64,000 bases of DNA from Lachnospiraceae bacterium (GCA_009777715.1 WRLH01000004.1:1-64000), one strand, 5' to 3'; counted from the first letter of the stretch, positions 42,233-50,720 are shown. The notes: generated by a model not told the origin, from the sequence alone. Translations and numbers: made by a program.

Positions 42233-42806
42233 TCAAGCGGATTCCCAGCACTAACTCGGTTATTTTTTCGTAATCATCATCAACCAAGTTAAAGATTATC
42301 GTCGTTGCGTACTCCCCTGCCGGCAACTCCTTACTCAAGCCGAAATCCCTTAGTTCCCTGCCCACCGGGATATAAGGCGATGAATAAATCATCTCTCCTA
42401 TATCACCATTTTCATCATCAAGGAAAATGTCGAAGTAAACTGTCCGTAAATTAGCACCATCATTTTTAATGTATGTGCTTCGTGAAGATTGGTCCCATGT
42501 GTCGAAATTCAGCGTCATGCTCATATTGACTACAAATGACGCATCATCGATTGGGCGTGCTAATTCTTCAATCAGGCTTTCTAAGTTTTCTTCTGTTGCC
42601 ACGATTCCGCGTCCGCCGATAATTTCGTTATTTCCGGTCGTCCGCTCGGGCTCTTTTTCCCTTAATAGAATGAAGATCAAAACAATGCCGATGGCTATCA
42701 GTATTACTAGTAATGAAGCAATAACTATGCCAATTGCTTTGTTTTTCTTGGGCTTTTCTGTGTCTTTCTCACCTCCCTTTATGTTTATTTTGCTCTCGTC
42801 AGACAA
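42219..42806 (-). CDS. membrane-anchored small beta-rich protein
   Basis: A 195-residue protein. A short cytoplasmic N-terminus rich in Lys/Glu (KINIKGGEKDTEKPKKNK) precedes one transmembrane helix (AIGIVIASLLVILIAIGIVL, residues 26-45), and an extracellular beta-rich domain with SFVVNMSMTLNFDTW and LSKELPAGEYATTIIFNLVDDD follows. This type-II-anchored layout occurs near FILDP-type exported proteins in Clostridia, but no named family is recognised. The start is TTG at 42806, since AAGGAGGTG lies about 7 bases upstream; an upstream TTG at 42848 has no site. It probably forms an operon with the gene at 40778. Confidence 0.6.
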   Translation of the reverse strand: MSDESKINIKGGEKDTEKPKKNKAIGIVIASLLVILIAIGIVLIFILLREKEPERTTGNNEIIGGRGIVATEENLESLIEELARPIDDASFVVNMSMTLNFDTWDQSSRSTYIKNDGANLRTVYFDIFLDDENGDIGEMIYSSPYIPVGRELRDFGLSKELPAGEYATTIIFNLVDDDYEKITELVLGIRLNISR

Positions 42807-43014
42807 ATCACGCACCTCCTTAAACCAGTTTATAGAAATATTATCCAAATAAACCTTATATTGTATATCGGATAATTTTCAGAAATGATTAGCTTAAAAA
42901 TGCAAAAGTTTGTCCAAATTTTAGTATGTATTAAATGCCATTCTTTTCTATATCTGTATCATAGCACAAATAAAAAATAAATGCTACTATTTTTTTTGCA
43001 GTAAATCTAAATTC

Positions 43015-44190
43015 CTAAATTTGCTTATTAGCCGCTTTTAAAGGACAGCCCTCTAAGCATATGTGATAACGGTTCTCCAAAAAATCTTTCCTTACTTCAA
43101 ATAAAGCGGCATTATTGTAGGCTTCATCCCAATTAATGCTCCCATCTTTGATATATTGAACCATGTCAAATCGCGGCCTTTGTAAAAGACAGCAAAAACC
43201 AAAAGTGCGATCGGGTGATATCTCTATTTCATTAAAAGGCGCGGAACAGACCCATTTATTATCTCTTTTGTCCTGTCTTAATGATGTTTTGGACTCCTCA
43301 TCAATTGATAATGCCTTTTTTCCCTTGGCTTTTCTAACCCTTTCTCTTTCCTCGTGTTCTTTCTTAATTGAGCGTTTTTCTGCCAACTCTGATATTTCAG
43401 CATATTCTTTAATAAGCTTAGACATTGGCATAGCTTCAACCTCTTTTTCAATTAGGCTTAATTCTGTAGCAGGAATCCTAAAACGGAAAAACATAGAAAA
43501 TTTATCCGCAAGGACACGTTCAAGCTTCAATAATTTTAGTAAAGCTGGACGCAAAGCGTCAGGATAACGGAAGTAGCCAGTTTTGTCATCTTCTGAAGAA
43601 TCAAAGTAAAAAACACAAGCGCGGTACTGGCCAGTAAGGGCAAGCAAAACAAAATCTTCAATGTCATGTGCTGTGTCTTTATTGATTACCATCGAAATAC
43701 TCGGTGCGAAAACGATTAGACTTCTTTCTTTTAATAATGCAATATAGCTATCTAAGTTCTGTTTTATTTTGGCATACGCCCCCTCCCTGTCCCAACAGGT
43801 ATCCGCGTATATGCTTTCATTGCTTCCATTGAGGGAAATATGAATCCATATTAAATTATCTGCTGCCAAATTGTGCCACTTTGAGTCAAATAATAGACCA
43901 TTACTTTGTATTTTTATAGTTGACCTGGGATATTTACTGGAAAGAAATTGGACATAATTAAAACACTCTGGATGGCAAAAGGCCTCACCTCCGTTTAGCC
44001 AAATCATTTTGGCGCGTTCATACAAGGGCAAGCATAGTTCGTATAATAGTTCGTTGTCCATGCTCATCTTCTTCACTTCAACAGGTAAATTTCTCTGGCC
44101 GCAAAATTTACACATGATATTGCATTTGTAAGTCATGTTCATTAGTATAACAAGCTCATCCATTGATGAGCAATACAAAGGATTGTCCAT
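43015..44190 (-). CDS. radical SAM protein with SPASM-like C-terminal cluster
   Basis: A 391-residue radical SAM enzyme. The [4Fe-4S]-binding motif is CNIMCKFC (CxxxCxxC, residues 23-30). The core continues with IWLNGGEAFCHPECFNYV and STIKIQSNGLL. After a charged helical insert of about 45 residues near 290, the C-terminus has WVCSAPFNEIEISPDRTFGFCC and CLEGCPLKA, consistent with a SPASM auxiliary cluster. Such enzymes modify peptides or sugars. The start is set at ATG 44190: the upstream 43 in-frame codons contain repeat E, a copied leader. Substrate is unknown. Confidence 0.7.
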   Translation of the reverse strand: MDNPLYCSSMDELVILMNMTYKCNIMCKFCGQRNLPVEVKKMSMDNELLYELCLPLYERAKMIWLNGGEAFCHPECFNYVQFLSSKYPRSTIKIQSNGLLFDSKWHNLAADNLIWIHISLNGSNESIYADTCWDREGAYAKIKQNLDSYIALLKERSLIVFAPSISMVINKDTAHDIEDFVLLALTGQYRACVFYFDSSEDDKTGYFRYPDALRPALLKLLKLERVLADKFSMFFRFRIPATELSLIEKEVEAMPMSKLIKEYAEISELAEKRSIKKEHEERERVRKAKGKKALSIDEESKTSLRQDKRDNKWVCSAPFNEIEISPDRTFGFCCLLQRPRFDMVQYIKDGSINWDEAYNNAALFEVRKDFLENRYHICLEGCPLKAANKQI

Positions 44191-44219
44191 ACACCAACTC
44201 TTCTTAGATTTTTTTGATT

Positions 44220-44274
44220 GCCAATAATTGCAATTTGTTTTCAAATATAATGAACATCTTATAACGACTGATGT
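44220..44274 (-). repeat. leader repeat E, copy 2
   Basis: A 55-base match to 42178-42232, placed just upstream of the radical SAM gene at the same distance from its start codon (30 bases, versus 33 bases for the Cys-rich gene). It includes the 10-base palindrome AATTGCAATT. Confidence 0.75.
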
Positions 44275-44321
44275 AGCAGTTAAATAAAGTTGCACATTTT
44301 CATTCAACCCTTGAAACAAAG

Positions 44322-45221
44322 CTATAATTTTTGTAGCTCTATAATCTTTCGTTGCAGTTCCTTGATGAGGTTATCTTTTTCTGTAATGTCAGCTTCTCTT
44401 TTCACAATGTCAGCATCTTTTTCTGCCAAGGCACGCTTGAGTTTTGCGTTGCCGCGCTTTCTTTCGAGCTTCTTTCCTTGCGCAACGCCTTTTTCAACAG
44501 CATTTTTAATGGCATAAATCCCGTCAACGCGGGCTTTGTCACGCATACGCTCAAGCTCGGTGAATTCATTTGAATAAACGATGTTCCGGTATTCGCTAAT
44601 GGCCTTGTTCATTTCCGGTACCCCCAATTGCTCTATTTTCTTAAGGTCGCCCTCGGTCTTTGCATTAAATAATGATAACCATAATCCGAGCGGATTATTT
44701 GCGTCCATGTCCCCCGGAAGCTTTGGGAGCTCAAAATATAGAAGGGACAGCTTATCTGTCAGCAGCTCATGCCTGTCAGTTTCCAGCAGGCGGAATTCGG
44801 ATTTGTACCCAAGGCACCTGAAAAGGGCAAAATCAATGATGCTGATGACGATTGTCTGCGGCAATACCTTATACTGCCCATTCTTATCCAGCGCCGTTGA
44901 GTAAGCCCTCGACCAGTAGTAAAGGCTCCGCTCCGGGAAATCCCCTTCGTTTTCGACCTGGATTTCCAAATCCACAAGCTTGCCGCCGATGTTCATATGT
45001 ATGTCAAGGCGGACAAATTTGCCTTTCAGGTTTTCCGGCAGTATTTCAGGGTTGGCGATCGTAAGCTCGCGTATGCTTTTCCTGCTGATTCCAAGCAGCG
45101 CCGCGACCAGGCTCCTAAGCAGGTCCTGGTTCTTTACAAACAGTATCTTGAATAGTGTGTCCTTTGTGAACTTGTACTTGAGTACCTGCTCACCGTCAGT
45201 TTCCTTTTCATTTTTCTCCAT
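44322..45221 (-). CDS. Rpn-family recombination-promoting nuclease / PD-(D/E)XK transposase-like protein
   Basis: A 299-residue full-length Rpn protein. The N-terminus YKFTKDTLFKILFVKNQDLL and the catalytic RLDIHMNIGGKLVDLEIQ (D-x12-ExQ, residues about 80-96) match PD-(D/E)XK nucleases of this group, which cut DNA and are thought to act in phage defence or recombination. The C-terminus (residues 240-299) is a coiled coil (AEKDADIVKREADITEKD). The gene is more GC-rich in its first two thirds than its neighbours, which suggests recent transfer. ATG 45221 has AAAGGA 7 bases upstream. A structured leader lies at 45363-45430. Confidence 0.85.
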   Translation of the reverse strand: MEKNEKETDGEQVLKYKFTKDTLFKILFVKNQDLLRSLVAALLGISRKSIRELTIANPEILPENLKGKFVRLDIHMNIGGKLVDLEIQVENEGDFPERSLYYWSRAYSTALDKNGQYKVLPQTIVISIIDFALFRCLGYKSEFRLLETDRHELLTDKLSLLYFELPKLPGDMDANNPLGLWLSLFNAKTEGDLKKIEQLGVPEMNKAISEYRNIVYSNEFTELERMRDKARVDGIYAIKNAVEKGVAQGKKLERKRGNAKLKRALAEKDADIVKREADITEKDNLIKELQRKIIELQKL

Positions 45222-45362
45222 CGTGCGTCCTTTCCGGTGCAATGTGCTTTGCAATGTGCTTTCATCGCATCCATATGGCGGGACACACCAAGGAAGATTT
45301 ACGTGAATCCCTGCCGTCTGATTAGGTGTAAGTATTTGGTTAGTGGCAGAGATTGCCGTGGC

Positions 45363-45430
45363 AGCGCAGCTGCGCTAAAGCGGTGTCCGGCCTAAATCCT
45401 GCCGGACTACCAGGGGAACTAAACGTTCCC
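45363..45430 (-). other. three consecutive hairpins between a membrane-protein gene and the Rpn gene
   Basis: AGCGCAGCTGCGCT (45363-45376, perfect palindrome), GTCCGGC-9-GCCGGAC (45385-45407) and GGGAAC-TAAAC-GTTCCC (45414-45430) are packed in 68 bases. The region is GC-rich and lies 140 bases before the Rpn start codon. It could be a terminator of the upstream gene, a regulatory leader or the end of a transferred element. Confidence 0.6.
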
Positions 45431-45471
45431 GATGGTTTCATTATAATTGTGCGGTTTTTAATTGTCAAGTA

Positions 45472-47385
45472 TCAGTTTTCCATCAGCATCCGGAAAACTT
45501 CACTATCCCTTTCAACGAACATAATCAGCCCGTCTGTCTCTGCAAGGACAATCAAGTCACCGCCTGTTACTTCCATTGATCTGCTCATATAGACATGATA
45601 CCCGCCCTGCGGACGATTGGCATTTATTTGCTCATATGTGTTGACATGGATTACCCGGTCGGGGTCGAGGGACTGATATATCTTTATATAGTTATGCAAT
45701 GTTTCATCGGGGGGAACAACATAATAAATCTCGGTTTCTTCTCCGAGGACAGCCATAGCTTGCTGGATTGGCGCAATCGTATCACGCGCCCCCCTGTTAT
45801 TGCGTTCAACCCAGCCTTGGGCATTGTTGATTCCGCTTACGCACCAGAAAAGGCAAATAACCGCAATGCAAACAATGATTATATCCCGCGACACCCTTTT
45901 TACTTTGCTGGGATGCCATTTTTCCGGCAAATCGATTTGGACAAGAAGCGAACAGCCAGCAACGAGAACGAAACCTGCCAAACCTGCCAGCGTCATTATA
46001 AGAGTAATGACCAGCGGCGAATTGCCTCCTTGAAAATAACGGTATACGCCCGGTGCATTATTGACATTCATAAACATGAAACCCACATTATCAAGCTGAT
46101 AACCAACCAAAACGGCAGAAAATAGATAAATTCCTGCGCCAATTGCTACTTCTTTTAGCAAATTCCGCTTCATCAAAATCATCGCCAGGGCAAATAACAA
46201 AACCGGGCCGATGGCAAATTCCGGATAACGGCCGTAGAGGACATCGACTGCCCTAAGGCGGGTAACCGCACCGGACTTATAAAGGGCGGCAATGGCGATT
46301 TCAAAAGCAAACGCGGCCGAGCCGAAAAAAATCATCCAGCTTTCAATGCCCCACTTCGCCTTAATATCATTTTTAGCTCGTTTCTTAAAGCGGGAAAAAA
46401 TCGCTGTCATGGCCATTCCCGCCGCTGATAAAAGCGGAATGAAAATCAACAGGAATGAAGCTGTTGCTTGGTAATAAAGCTTCCCGGCCAGGCTTAAGAT
46501 TAAGTTTGACAGTCCGCTTAAAGATGTTAACCTCGTTATTTTCGTTATCTGAGCTTGATAGTCGTTAGGATCAACCGTTGCTGATTCACCCGGGATAGTT
46601 TCAGCCAAGGATAAATTGTACCAATTATCAACTGTATATTGACGGAACAATGACGCAAGCAAAAACAAAGCCGCCATTATTGCCAAACAGACAATTAAAC
46701 GGTGCTGCAGCTTTTTTTCAAAAACCGATTTAAGATAAAGAAATATTACTACGAAAACAGTCGTCAGCATGACCCCTAAGGTGCGGTTATGAATCGTATA
46801 AATATAGACATTGGCAACCGCGAGAAAAATAATATCCGGATAATTGGGCTTCTCGGCCAAAAGAATCGGTTTTAAGACGCGGTACATAAAAACCGTAATC
46901 ACCCAAAAAGTAAAGTATAAAGGGATTTCCGTCCAAGCAATTGTCAGCTGGAAAATATTGCCAACATAAAGCGTCACGGCCAAGCTAATGTAGATGATAA
47001 TCCGGCGGCTAATCAAGCCGCCCCCCTCGCCAAATAAGCGCATTCCAACCCATGCGGTCATCAAGAAACTGCCGATTAGCAATAAAACGTTAAGGATAAT
47101 CGCAATCCGGTAAACGCTTGTCATGGATATCCCCAGCCAAAACAGCGGAACAATTATAAAGCTGTAACCATATGAATAAAAATTGGAAGTCGAAAGCAGC
47201 GGAGTCCAGTCTTTGCCCGCCATCTTGGCAGCCATCGCCCAATAGGCAAATTCATCATTGATAATCGTCAGACAGTAATATTGCTCAAGATTATAAAGCC
47301 CGATTATCGAAATAATAACCGCGCCAACAAGCAGCATGACGATTTCAATTTTATTGCTTTCCTTGGTCTTTATTTTCTTGCTCAT
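45472..47385 (-). CDS. polytopic membrane protein, GT-C/GT39-like
   Basis: A 637-residue protein with about 12 transmembrane segments, the first at residues 14-35. The first outer loop has INDEFAYWAMAAKM near residue 45, an Asp-Glu pair placed as in GT-C enzymes of the GT39/ArnT kind, which transfer a sugar from a lipid-linked donor on the outer membrane face. The C-terminal 110 residues are soluble and extracytoplasmic. No closer family is recognised. The start ATG 47385 has no Shine-Dalgarno site and lies 8 bases after a TATAAT box, so the transcript may be leaderless. The next gene upstream is divergent (dam). Confidence 0.6.
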   Translation of the reverse strand: MSKKIKTKESNKIEIVMLLVGAVIISIIGLYNLEQYYCLTIINDEFAYWAMAAKMAGKDWTPLLSTSNFYSYGYSFIIVPLFWLGISMTSVYRIAIILNVLLLIGSFLMTAWVGMRLFGEGGGLISRRIIIYISLAVTLYVGNIFQLTIAWTEIPLYFTFWVITVFMYRVLKPILLAEKPNYPDIIFLAVANVYIYTIHNRTLGVMLTTVFVVIFLYLKSVFEKKLQHRLIVCLAIMAALFLLASLFRQYTVDNWYNLSLAETIPGESATVDPNDYQAQITKITRLTSLSGLSNLILSLAGKLYYQATASFLLIFIPLLSAAGMAMTAIFSRFKKRAKNDIKAKWGIESWMIFFGSAAFAFEIAIAALYKSGAVTRLRAVDVLYGRYPEFAIGPVLLFALAMILMKRNLLKEVAIGAGIYLFSAVLVGYQLDNVGFMFMNVNNAPGVYRYFQGGNSPLVITLIMTLAGLAGFVLVAGCSLLVQIDLPEKWHPSKVKRVSRDIIIVCIAVICLFWCVSGINNAQGWVERNNRGARDTIAPIQQAMAVLGEETEIYYVVPPDETLHNYIKIYQSLDPDRVIHVNTYEQINANRPQGGYHVYMSRSMEVTGGDLIVLAETDGLIMFVERDSEVFRMLMEN

Positions 47386-47392
47386 TGACTGG

Positions 47393-47421
47393 ATTATACA
47401 CTAAGAAATTGGAAAAGTCTA
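47393..47421 (-). promoter_or_regulatory. sigma-A promoter abutting the membrane-protein gene
   Basis: TAGACT (47421-47416), 17 bases and TATAAT (47398-47393). The expected transcription start is 47386, next to the ATG at 47385, giving a leader of about one base. Confidence 0.6.
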
Positions 47422-47478
47422 TTCAAAAAATAGTAAGTTGCGATTGCATAAAATAGATTGCGGCTTTGCATATTTGAT

Positions 47479-47507
47479 TTGACTTTATTCTTAATGTAGA
47501 ATATAAT
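47479..47507 (+). promoter_or_regulatory. sigma-A promoter of the DpnII-like restriction-modification locus
   Basis: TTGACT (47479-47484), a 17-base spacer and TATAAT (47502-47507), one mismatch from consensus, 30 bases before the GTG start of dam. Confidence 0.88.
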
Positions 47508-47536
47508 AATACCATATTAATTTGGAGGTGTTACTT

Positions 47537-48424
47537 GTGGCAAACGTCAAACCATTTTTGAAATGGGCAGGCGGCAAAGCGCAGATTTTAGATAATATAC
47601 GAATGAAATATCCGACAGATCTTGGCAAGACTGTGAAAAAATACGCCGAACCGTTTGTCGGTGGAGGTGCTGTATTGTTTGATATTCTCAGTAATTACGA
47701 TATGCAGCATATATACATTGGTGATGTAAACCGTGAATTGATATTGACTTATCAAACTGTCCGCGACAATATAGGCGTTCTTATTTCGTATCTAAGTGCA
47801 TTTGAGGATACTTATTTAGCAGCAAGCGAAAATGAGCGAAAAGAAATCTATTACAAAAATCGTGTTAGATTTAACACCCTCAAACTGTCAAACAGCGAAC
47901 CAACAGAATTCGCTGCTTTATTTATTTTCTTAAATAGGACTTGTTTCAACGGATTATACAGAGTTAATTCAAAAGGCGGATTTAATGTTCCGCAGGGCAG
48001 CTATAAAAACCCTTGCATTTGTGATGAGAATAATCTCCGGGCCGTATCGGAAAAGCTACAGAATGTTCAAATTATATGCGGTGATTACAAAGAGTCCGCA
48101 AAATTCATAGATAAAAATACCTTTGCCTATTTTGATCCGCCATATCGCCCGTTATCCGCAACATCAAGTTTTACATCTTATACGCAAGATGGATTTGGTG
48201 ATAAGGAGCAGATTGAGCTTGCAATGTTTATCGACAAACTGAGTGATGCCGGAGCGTTTATAGTTGCAAGTAACAGCGATCCTAAAAATGCAAATGAGAA
48301 AGATGATTTTTTTGACGAACTATATTCTCGTCACAAAATTTTCCGTATCAGCGCAAGCAGGGCAATAAATTCTGTTGGTAACGGACGGGGGAAAATAAAT
48401 GAGCTGCTTATTGCAAGCTACTAG
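47537..48424 (+). CDS. dam: DNA adenine methylase, Dam/M.DpnII type
   Basis: A 295-residue N6-adenine methyltransferase of the D12 class, expected to methylate GATC. Order of motifs is alpha class: PFLKWAGGKAQIL (SAM part, residues 5-17), EPFVGGGAVLFDIL (motif I) and FAYFDPPYRPLS (catalytic DPPY, near residue 192). TCFNGLYRVNSKGGFNVP is typical of the Dam DNA-binding loop. The start is GTG 47537, with GGAGGT 7 bases upstream; a TTG five codons earlier lies inside the site. It leads a restriction-modification locus. Confidence 0.92.
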   Translation: MANVKPFLKWAGGKAQILDNIRMKYPTDLGKTVKKYAEPFVGGGAVLFDILSNYDMQHIYIGDVNRELILTYQTVRDNIGVLISYLSAFEDTYLAASENERKEIYYKNRVRFNTLKLSNSEPTEFAALFIFLNRTCFNGLYRVNSKGGFNVPQGSYKNPCICDENNLRAVSEKLQNVQIICGDYKESAKFIDKNTFAYFDPPYRPLSATSSFTSYTQDGFGDKEQIELAMFIDKLSDAGAFIVASNSDPKNANEKDDFFDELYSRHKIFRISASRAINSVGNGRGKINELLIASY

Positions 48425-48439
48425 GGGGTAAAGTTATGA

Positions 48440-48970
48440 GAATCTTTAAACCTTATAGAAAATCATATCTTATCAAATCTTGTAGACTACGCAACAGGCG
48501 TTGAAACCGGGCTTGACAGCAACGGACGTAAGAACCGCGGTGGGCATCTTATGGAAAATTTAGTGGAATCTTATTTGCTAAAGGCAGGTTTTATTAAGAG
48601 CGAAACTTATTTCAAAGAAATGAAAATAAGTGACATAGAATCAAGGTGGAGATTGGATTTATCTACTCTCTCTAATCAAGGGAAAACAGTAAAAAGATTT
48701 GATTTCGTTGTTAAAAATGAAAATACGGTTTTCGGTATAGAAACAAACTTCTATACAGGTGGCGGCTCAAAGCTAAACGAAACTGCCCGCAGTTATAAGA
48801 ACATTGCCGTTGAAGCAAAAGGACTTAGCAATTTTACTTTTGTGTGGTTTACAGATGGGCGCGGATGGTTTTCTGCCCGAAACAATCTTGAAGAAACCTT
48901 TGATGTATTGGAACACATTTATAACATTGATGATCTAAAAAATGGCGTGATGGATAGGATTTTTAAATGA
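48440..48970 (+). pseudogene. DpnII/MboI-type restriction endonuclease, N-terminal part deleted
   Basis: The frame is open from just after a TGA (48437-48439) and encodes the C-terminal ~176 residues of a R.DpnII-like enzyme: NHILSNLVDYATGVETGLDS, NGRKNRGGHLMENLVESYL, KRFDFVVKNENTVFGIETNFY and LSNFTFVWFTDGRGWFSARNN. Full-length relatives are about 290 residues, so roughly 110-140 N-terminal residues are missing. A good RBS (GGGGG) and ATG at 48436 remain but lead into a different frame. Downstream ATG 48551 could give a 139-residue product lacking the N-terminus. The E-T-N and DF catalytic residues are retained. Its end overlaps the second methylase start (ATGA). Confidence 0.8.
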
Positions 48971-49704
48971 TAATCAAAAAATGGGAGCCTGATAATTTTG
49001 AAATAGAAATGAATACTGTTTGGAGTTTCCCAAAACGTGGGAATTGGGCGACACACGATGCAAAGTATCGTGGGAATTGGTCGCCGTACATACCACGCAA
49101 TTTGCTTTTGCGATACTCTAAAGAGTGCGATATGGTGCTTGATCAATTTGCGGGTGGCGGCACTACCCTTGTAGAAGCAAAATTGCTGAACCGTAATATT
49201 ATAGGAGTTGATGTAAACCCCGCCGCCTTAGAGCGATGCCGAGAAAAAACAGCATTTGAATATCCGAATGCCGGACAAGTTATTATAAAGCAGGGCGATG
49301 CCCGAAAACTTGATTTTATTTCCAATGAAAGTATTGATTTAGTTTGCACTCACCCGCCATATGCAAACATTATTCATTATAGTGAGAGCATTGAAAATGA
49401 TCTTTCACAGCTTAATGTAAAGGACTTTCTCAGTGAAATGCAATCTGTAGCCAATGAAACTTATCGCGTTTTGAAAAAAGATTGTTTTTGTGCTTTGTTG
49501 ATGGGCGACACTCGTAAAAAAGGGTACGTAATCCCGATTAGTTTTGAAGTAATGAAGATTTTTGAGAATGCAGGGTTTAAAACGAAAGAAATTATTATTA
49601 AAGAACAGCATAATTGCAAGGCAACAGGATATTGGAAAACAAATAGCGTAAAGTATAACTTCTTGTTGCTGGCACACGAATATTTATTTGTGTTTAGAAA
49701 GTAG
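48967..49704 (+). CDS. second DNA methyltransferase of the DpnII-like locus
   Basis: A 245-residue methyltransferase. Motif I DQFAGGGTTLVEAKLLNRN and GVDVNP come first (residues about 58-82), followed by the catalytic motif CTHPPYANIIHYSES near residue 118. The order and the HPPY variant differ from the Dam DPPY class and fit an N4-cytosine/N6-adenine beta-gamma type enzyme, as sometimes seen as an accessory methylase in such loci. N-terminal FPKRGNWATHDAKYRGNWSP may contact DNA. Start ATG 48967 overlaps the endonuclease stop. The target base is not predictable from sequence. Confidence 0.8.
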   Translation: MIIKKWEPDNFEIEMNTVWSFPKRGNWATHDAKYRGNWSPYIPRNLLLRYSKECDMVLDQFAGGGTTLVEAKLLNRNIIGVDVNPAALERCREKTAFEYPNAGQVIIKQGDARKLDFISNESIDLVCTHPPYANIIHYSESIENDLSQLNVKDFLSEMQSVANETYRVLKKDCFCALLMGDTRKKGYVIPISFEVMKIFENAGFKTKEIIIKEQHNCKATGYWKTNSVKYNFLLLAHEYLFVFRK

Positions 49705-49755
49705 TTATGCTATACTAATATAAAGAATTAAAGGCAAATAGACGATATAAACAAT

Positions 49756-50706
49756 ATGAGAAACTATTTTATTTCATTCTTTACCTTATTAATATCGGTT
49801 TCGCTTCTTAGCCCTAAGCCGCTTCTTGCTGGTACTGTAGGACTAAATGATATGCCTTTATTTATGGAGACTTTGGGAATAAATGATTCTGATGAAATTA
49901 TCCGCGAAATTCTCACCGAAGATGACTACACTCCCGAAAGCCATTCATATGATGAAGTAACCACGCCTTTTGATGATGTCAATATTCAAGTCGCAATACC
50001 CCTAAGCCTTGATTTCATTCTTGACCCTTATAATATATCCGGGCAAGGCACTCTTTTTGCCCCCGAATACAGCATTGCGAACTATAGCAATATTGATATT
50101 GAGTTAGAAATCCATGACTTAGCTTATAGCTTTTCCGATAATGGCGATTTTTTATCCTTAACAGAAGCCCCCAATCAAGATGAAGAAGCCCAAGAAAAAA
50201 TGGTCTTTATGTTTTTACGTCATCTTATGGAACCCCAAAATGACGACTTTATTATTACCGACCAAGCCGATGGCGCGGTTCTTTCCATTCGCCTTGAAGC
50301 GGCCAACTATGACGAAAATGGGGAGTTTGTTTCTTTAAATGAAAGCAGCATTTTCCGCTTTACGATTATGGGGGCTGTCACCAATGGCTTAAGCGCCCCT
50401 TGGAAATCGGGCGACCTAAAGCTAAACATGGTTTATAGCTGGTCAGCCTATGTGCCGGAAGAACTCCTCCCAAACCCGATTGACTTAGAAGAAGATGGCA
50501 TTGAGATTGATGATGAAGAAACGGATTTAACCGAGAACGAAAACGAAAATGACACCGACATTAACGATGATCCAGATCTTAATGAAGAAACCAATGATGA
50601 AATCGGTGATGATGAAGGCGAGGGCGAAGACAACTTAGAAGATGTGCCAGATGAAATACCCAATGACTCCGAGCCTGATGGTACAGAAGTAATTGATGGT
50701 GATTGA
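49756..50706 (+). CDS. exported FILDP-domain protein with acidic C-terminal tail
   Basis: A 316-residue secreted protein. The signal peptide is MRNYFISFFTLLISVSLLS, ending near LLAGT. The beta-rich domain (residues about 70-235) includes LSLDFILDPYNISGQG near residue 82 and SIRLEAANYD and LKLNMVYSWSAYVPEE, mirroring the 40778 protein. The last 80 residues are a Glu/Asp/Asn-rich tail (IDDEETDLTENENENDTDIN) with no sorting motif. The N-terminus lacks a clear Shine-Dalgarno site. The fold looks like a small cell-surface or spore-layer protein, but no family is recognised. Confidence 0.6.
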   Translation: MRNYFISFFTLLISVSLLSPKPLLAGTVGLNDMPLFMETLGINDSDEIIREILTEDDYTPESHSYDEVTTPFDDVNIQVAIPLSLDFILDPYNISGQGTLFAPEYSIANYSNIDIELEIHDLAYSFSDNGDFLSLTEAPNQDEEAQEKMVFMFLRHLMEPQNDDFIITDQADGAVLSIRLEAANYDENGEFVSLNESSIFRFTIMGAVTNGLSAPWKSGDLKLNMVYSWSAYVPEELLPNPIDLEEDGIEIDDEETDLTENENENDTDINDDPDLNEETNDEIGDDEGEGEDNLEDVPDEIPNDSEPDGTEVIDGD

Positions 50707-50720
50707 GGGATCGCGGATAG

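Noticed and set aside
44191..44319. N-terminal 43 in-frame codons before the radical SAM gene
   Set aside because: They contain the duplicated leader E and precede a better-placed ATG at 44190, so they are treated as untranslated.
45595..46125. 176-residue plus-strand frame opposite the GT-C-like gene
   Set aside because: Antisense shadow; the minus-strand frame has clear membrane helices.
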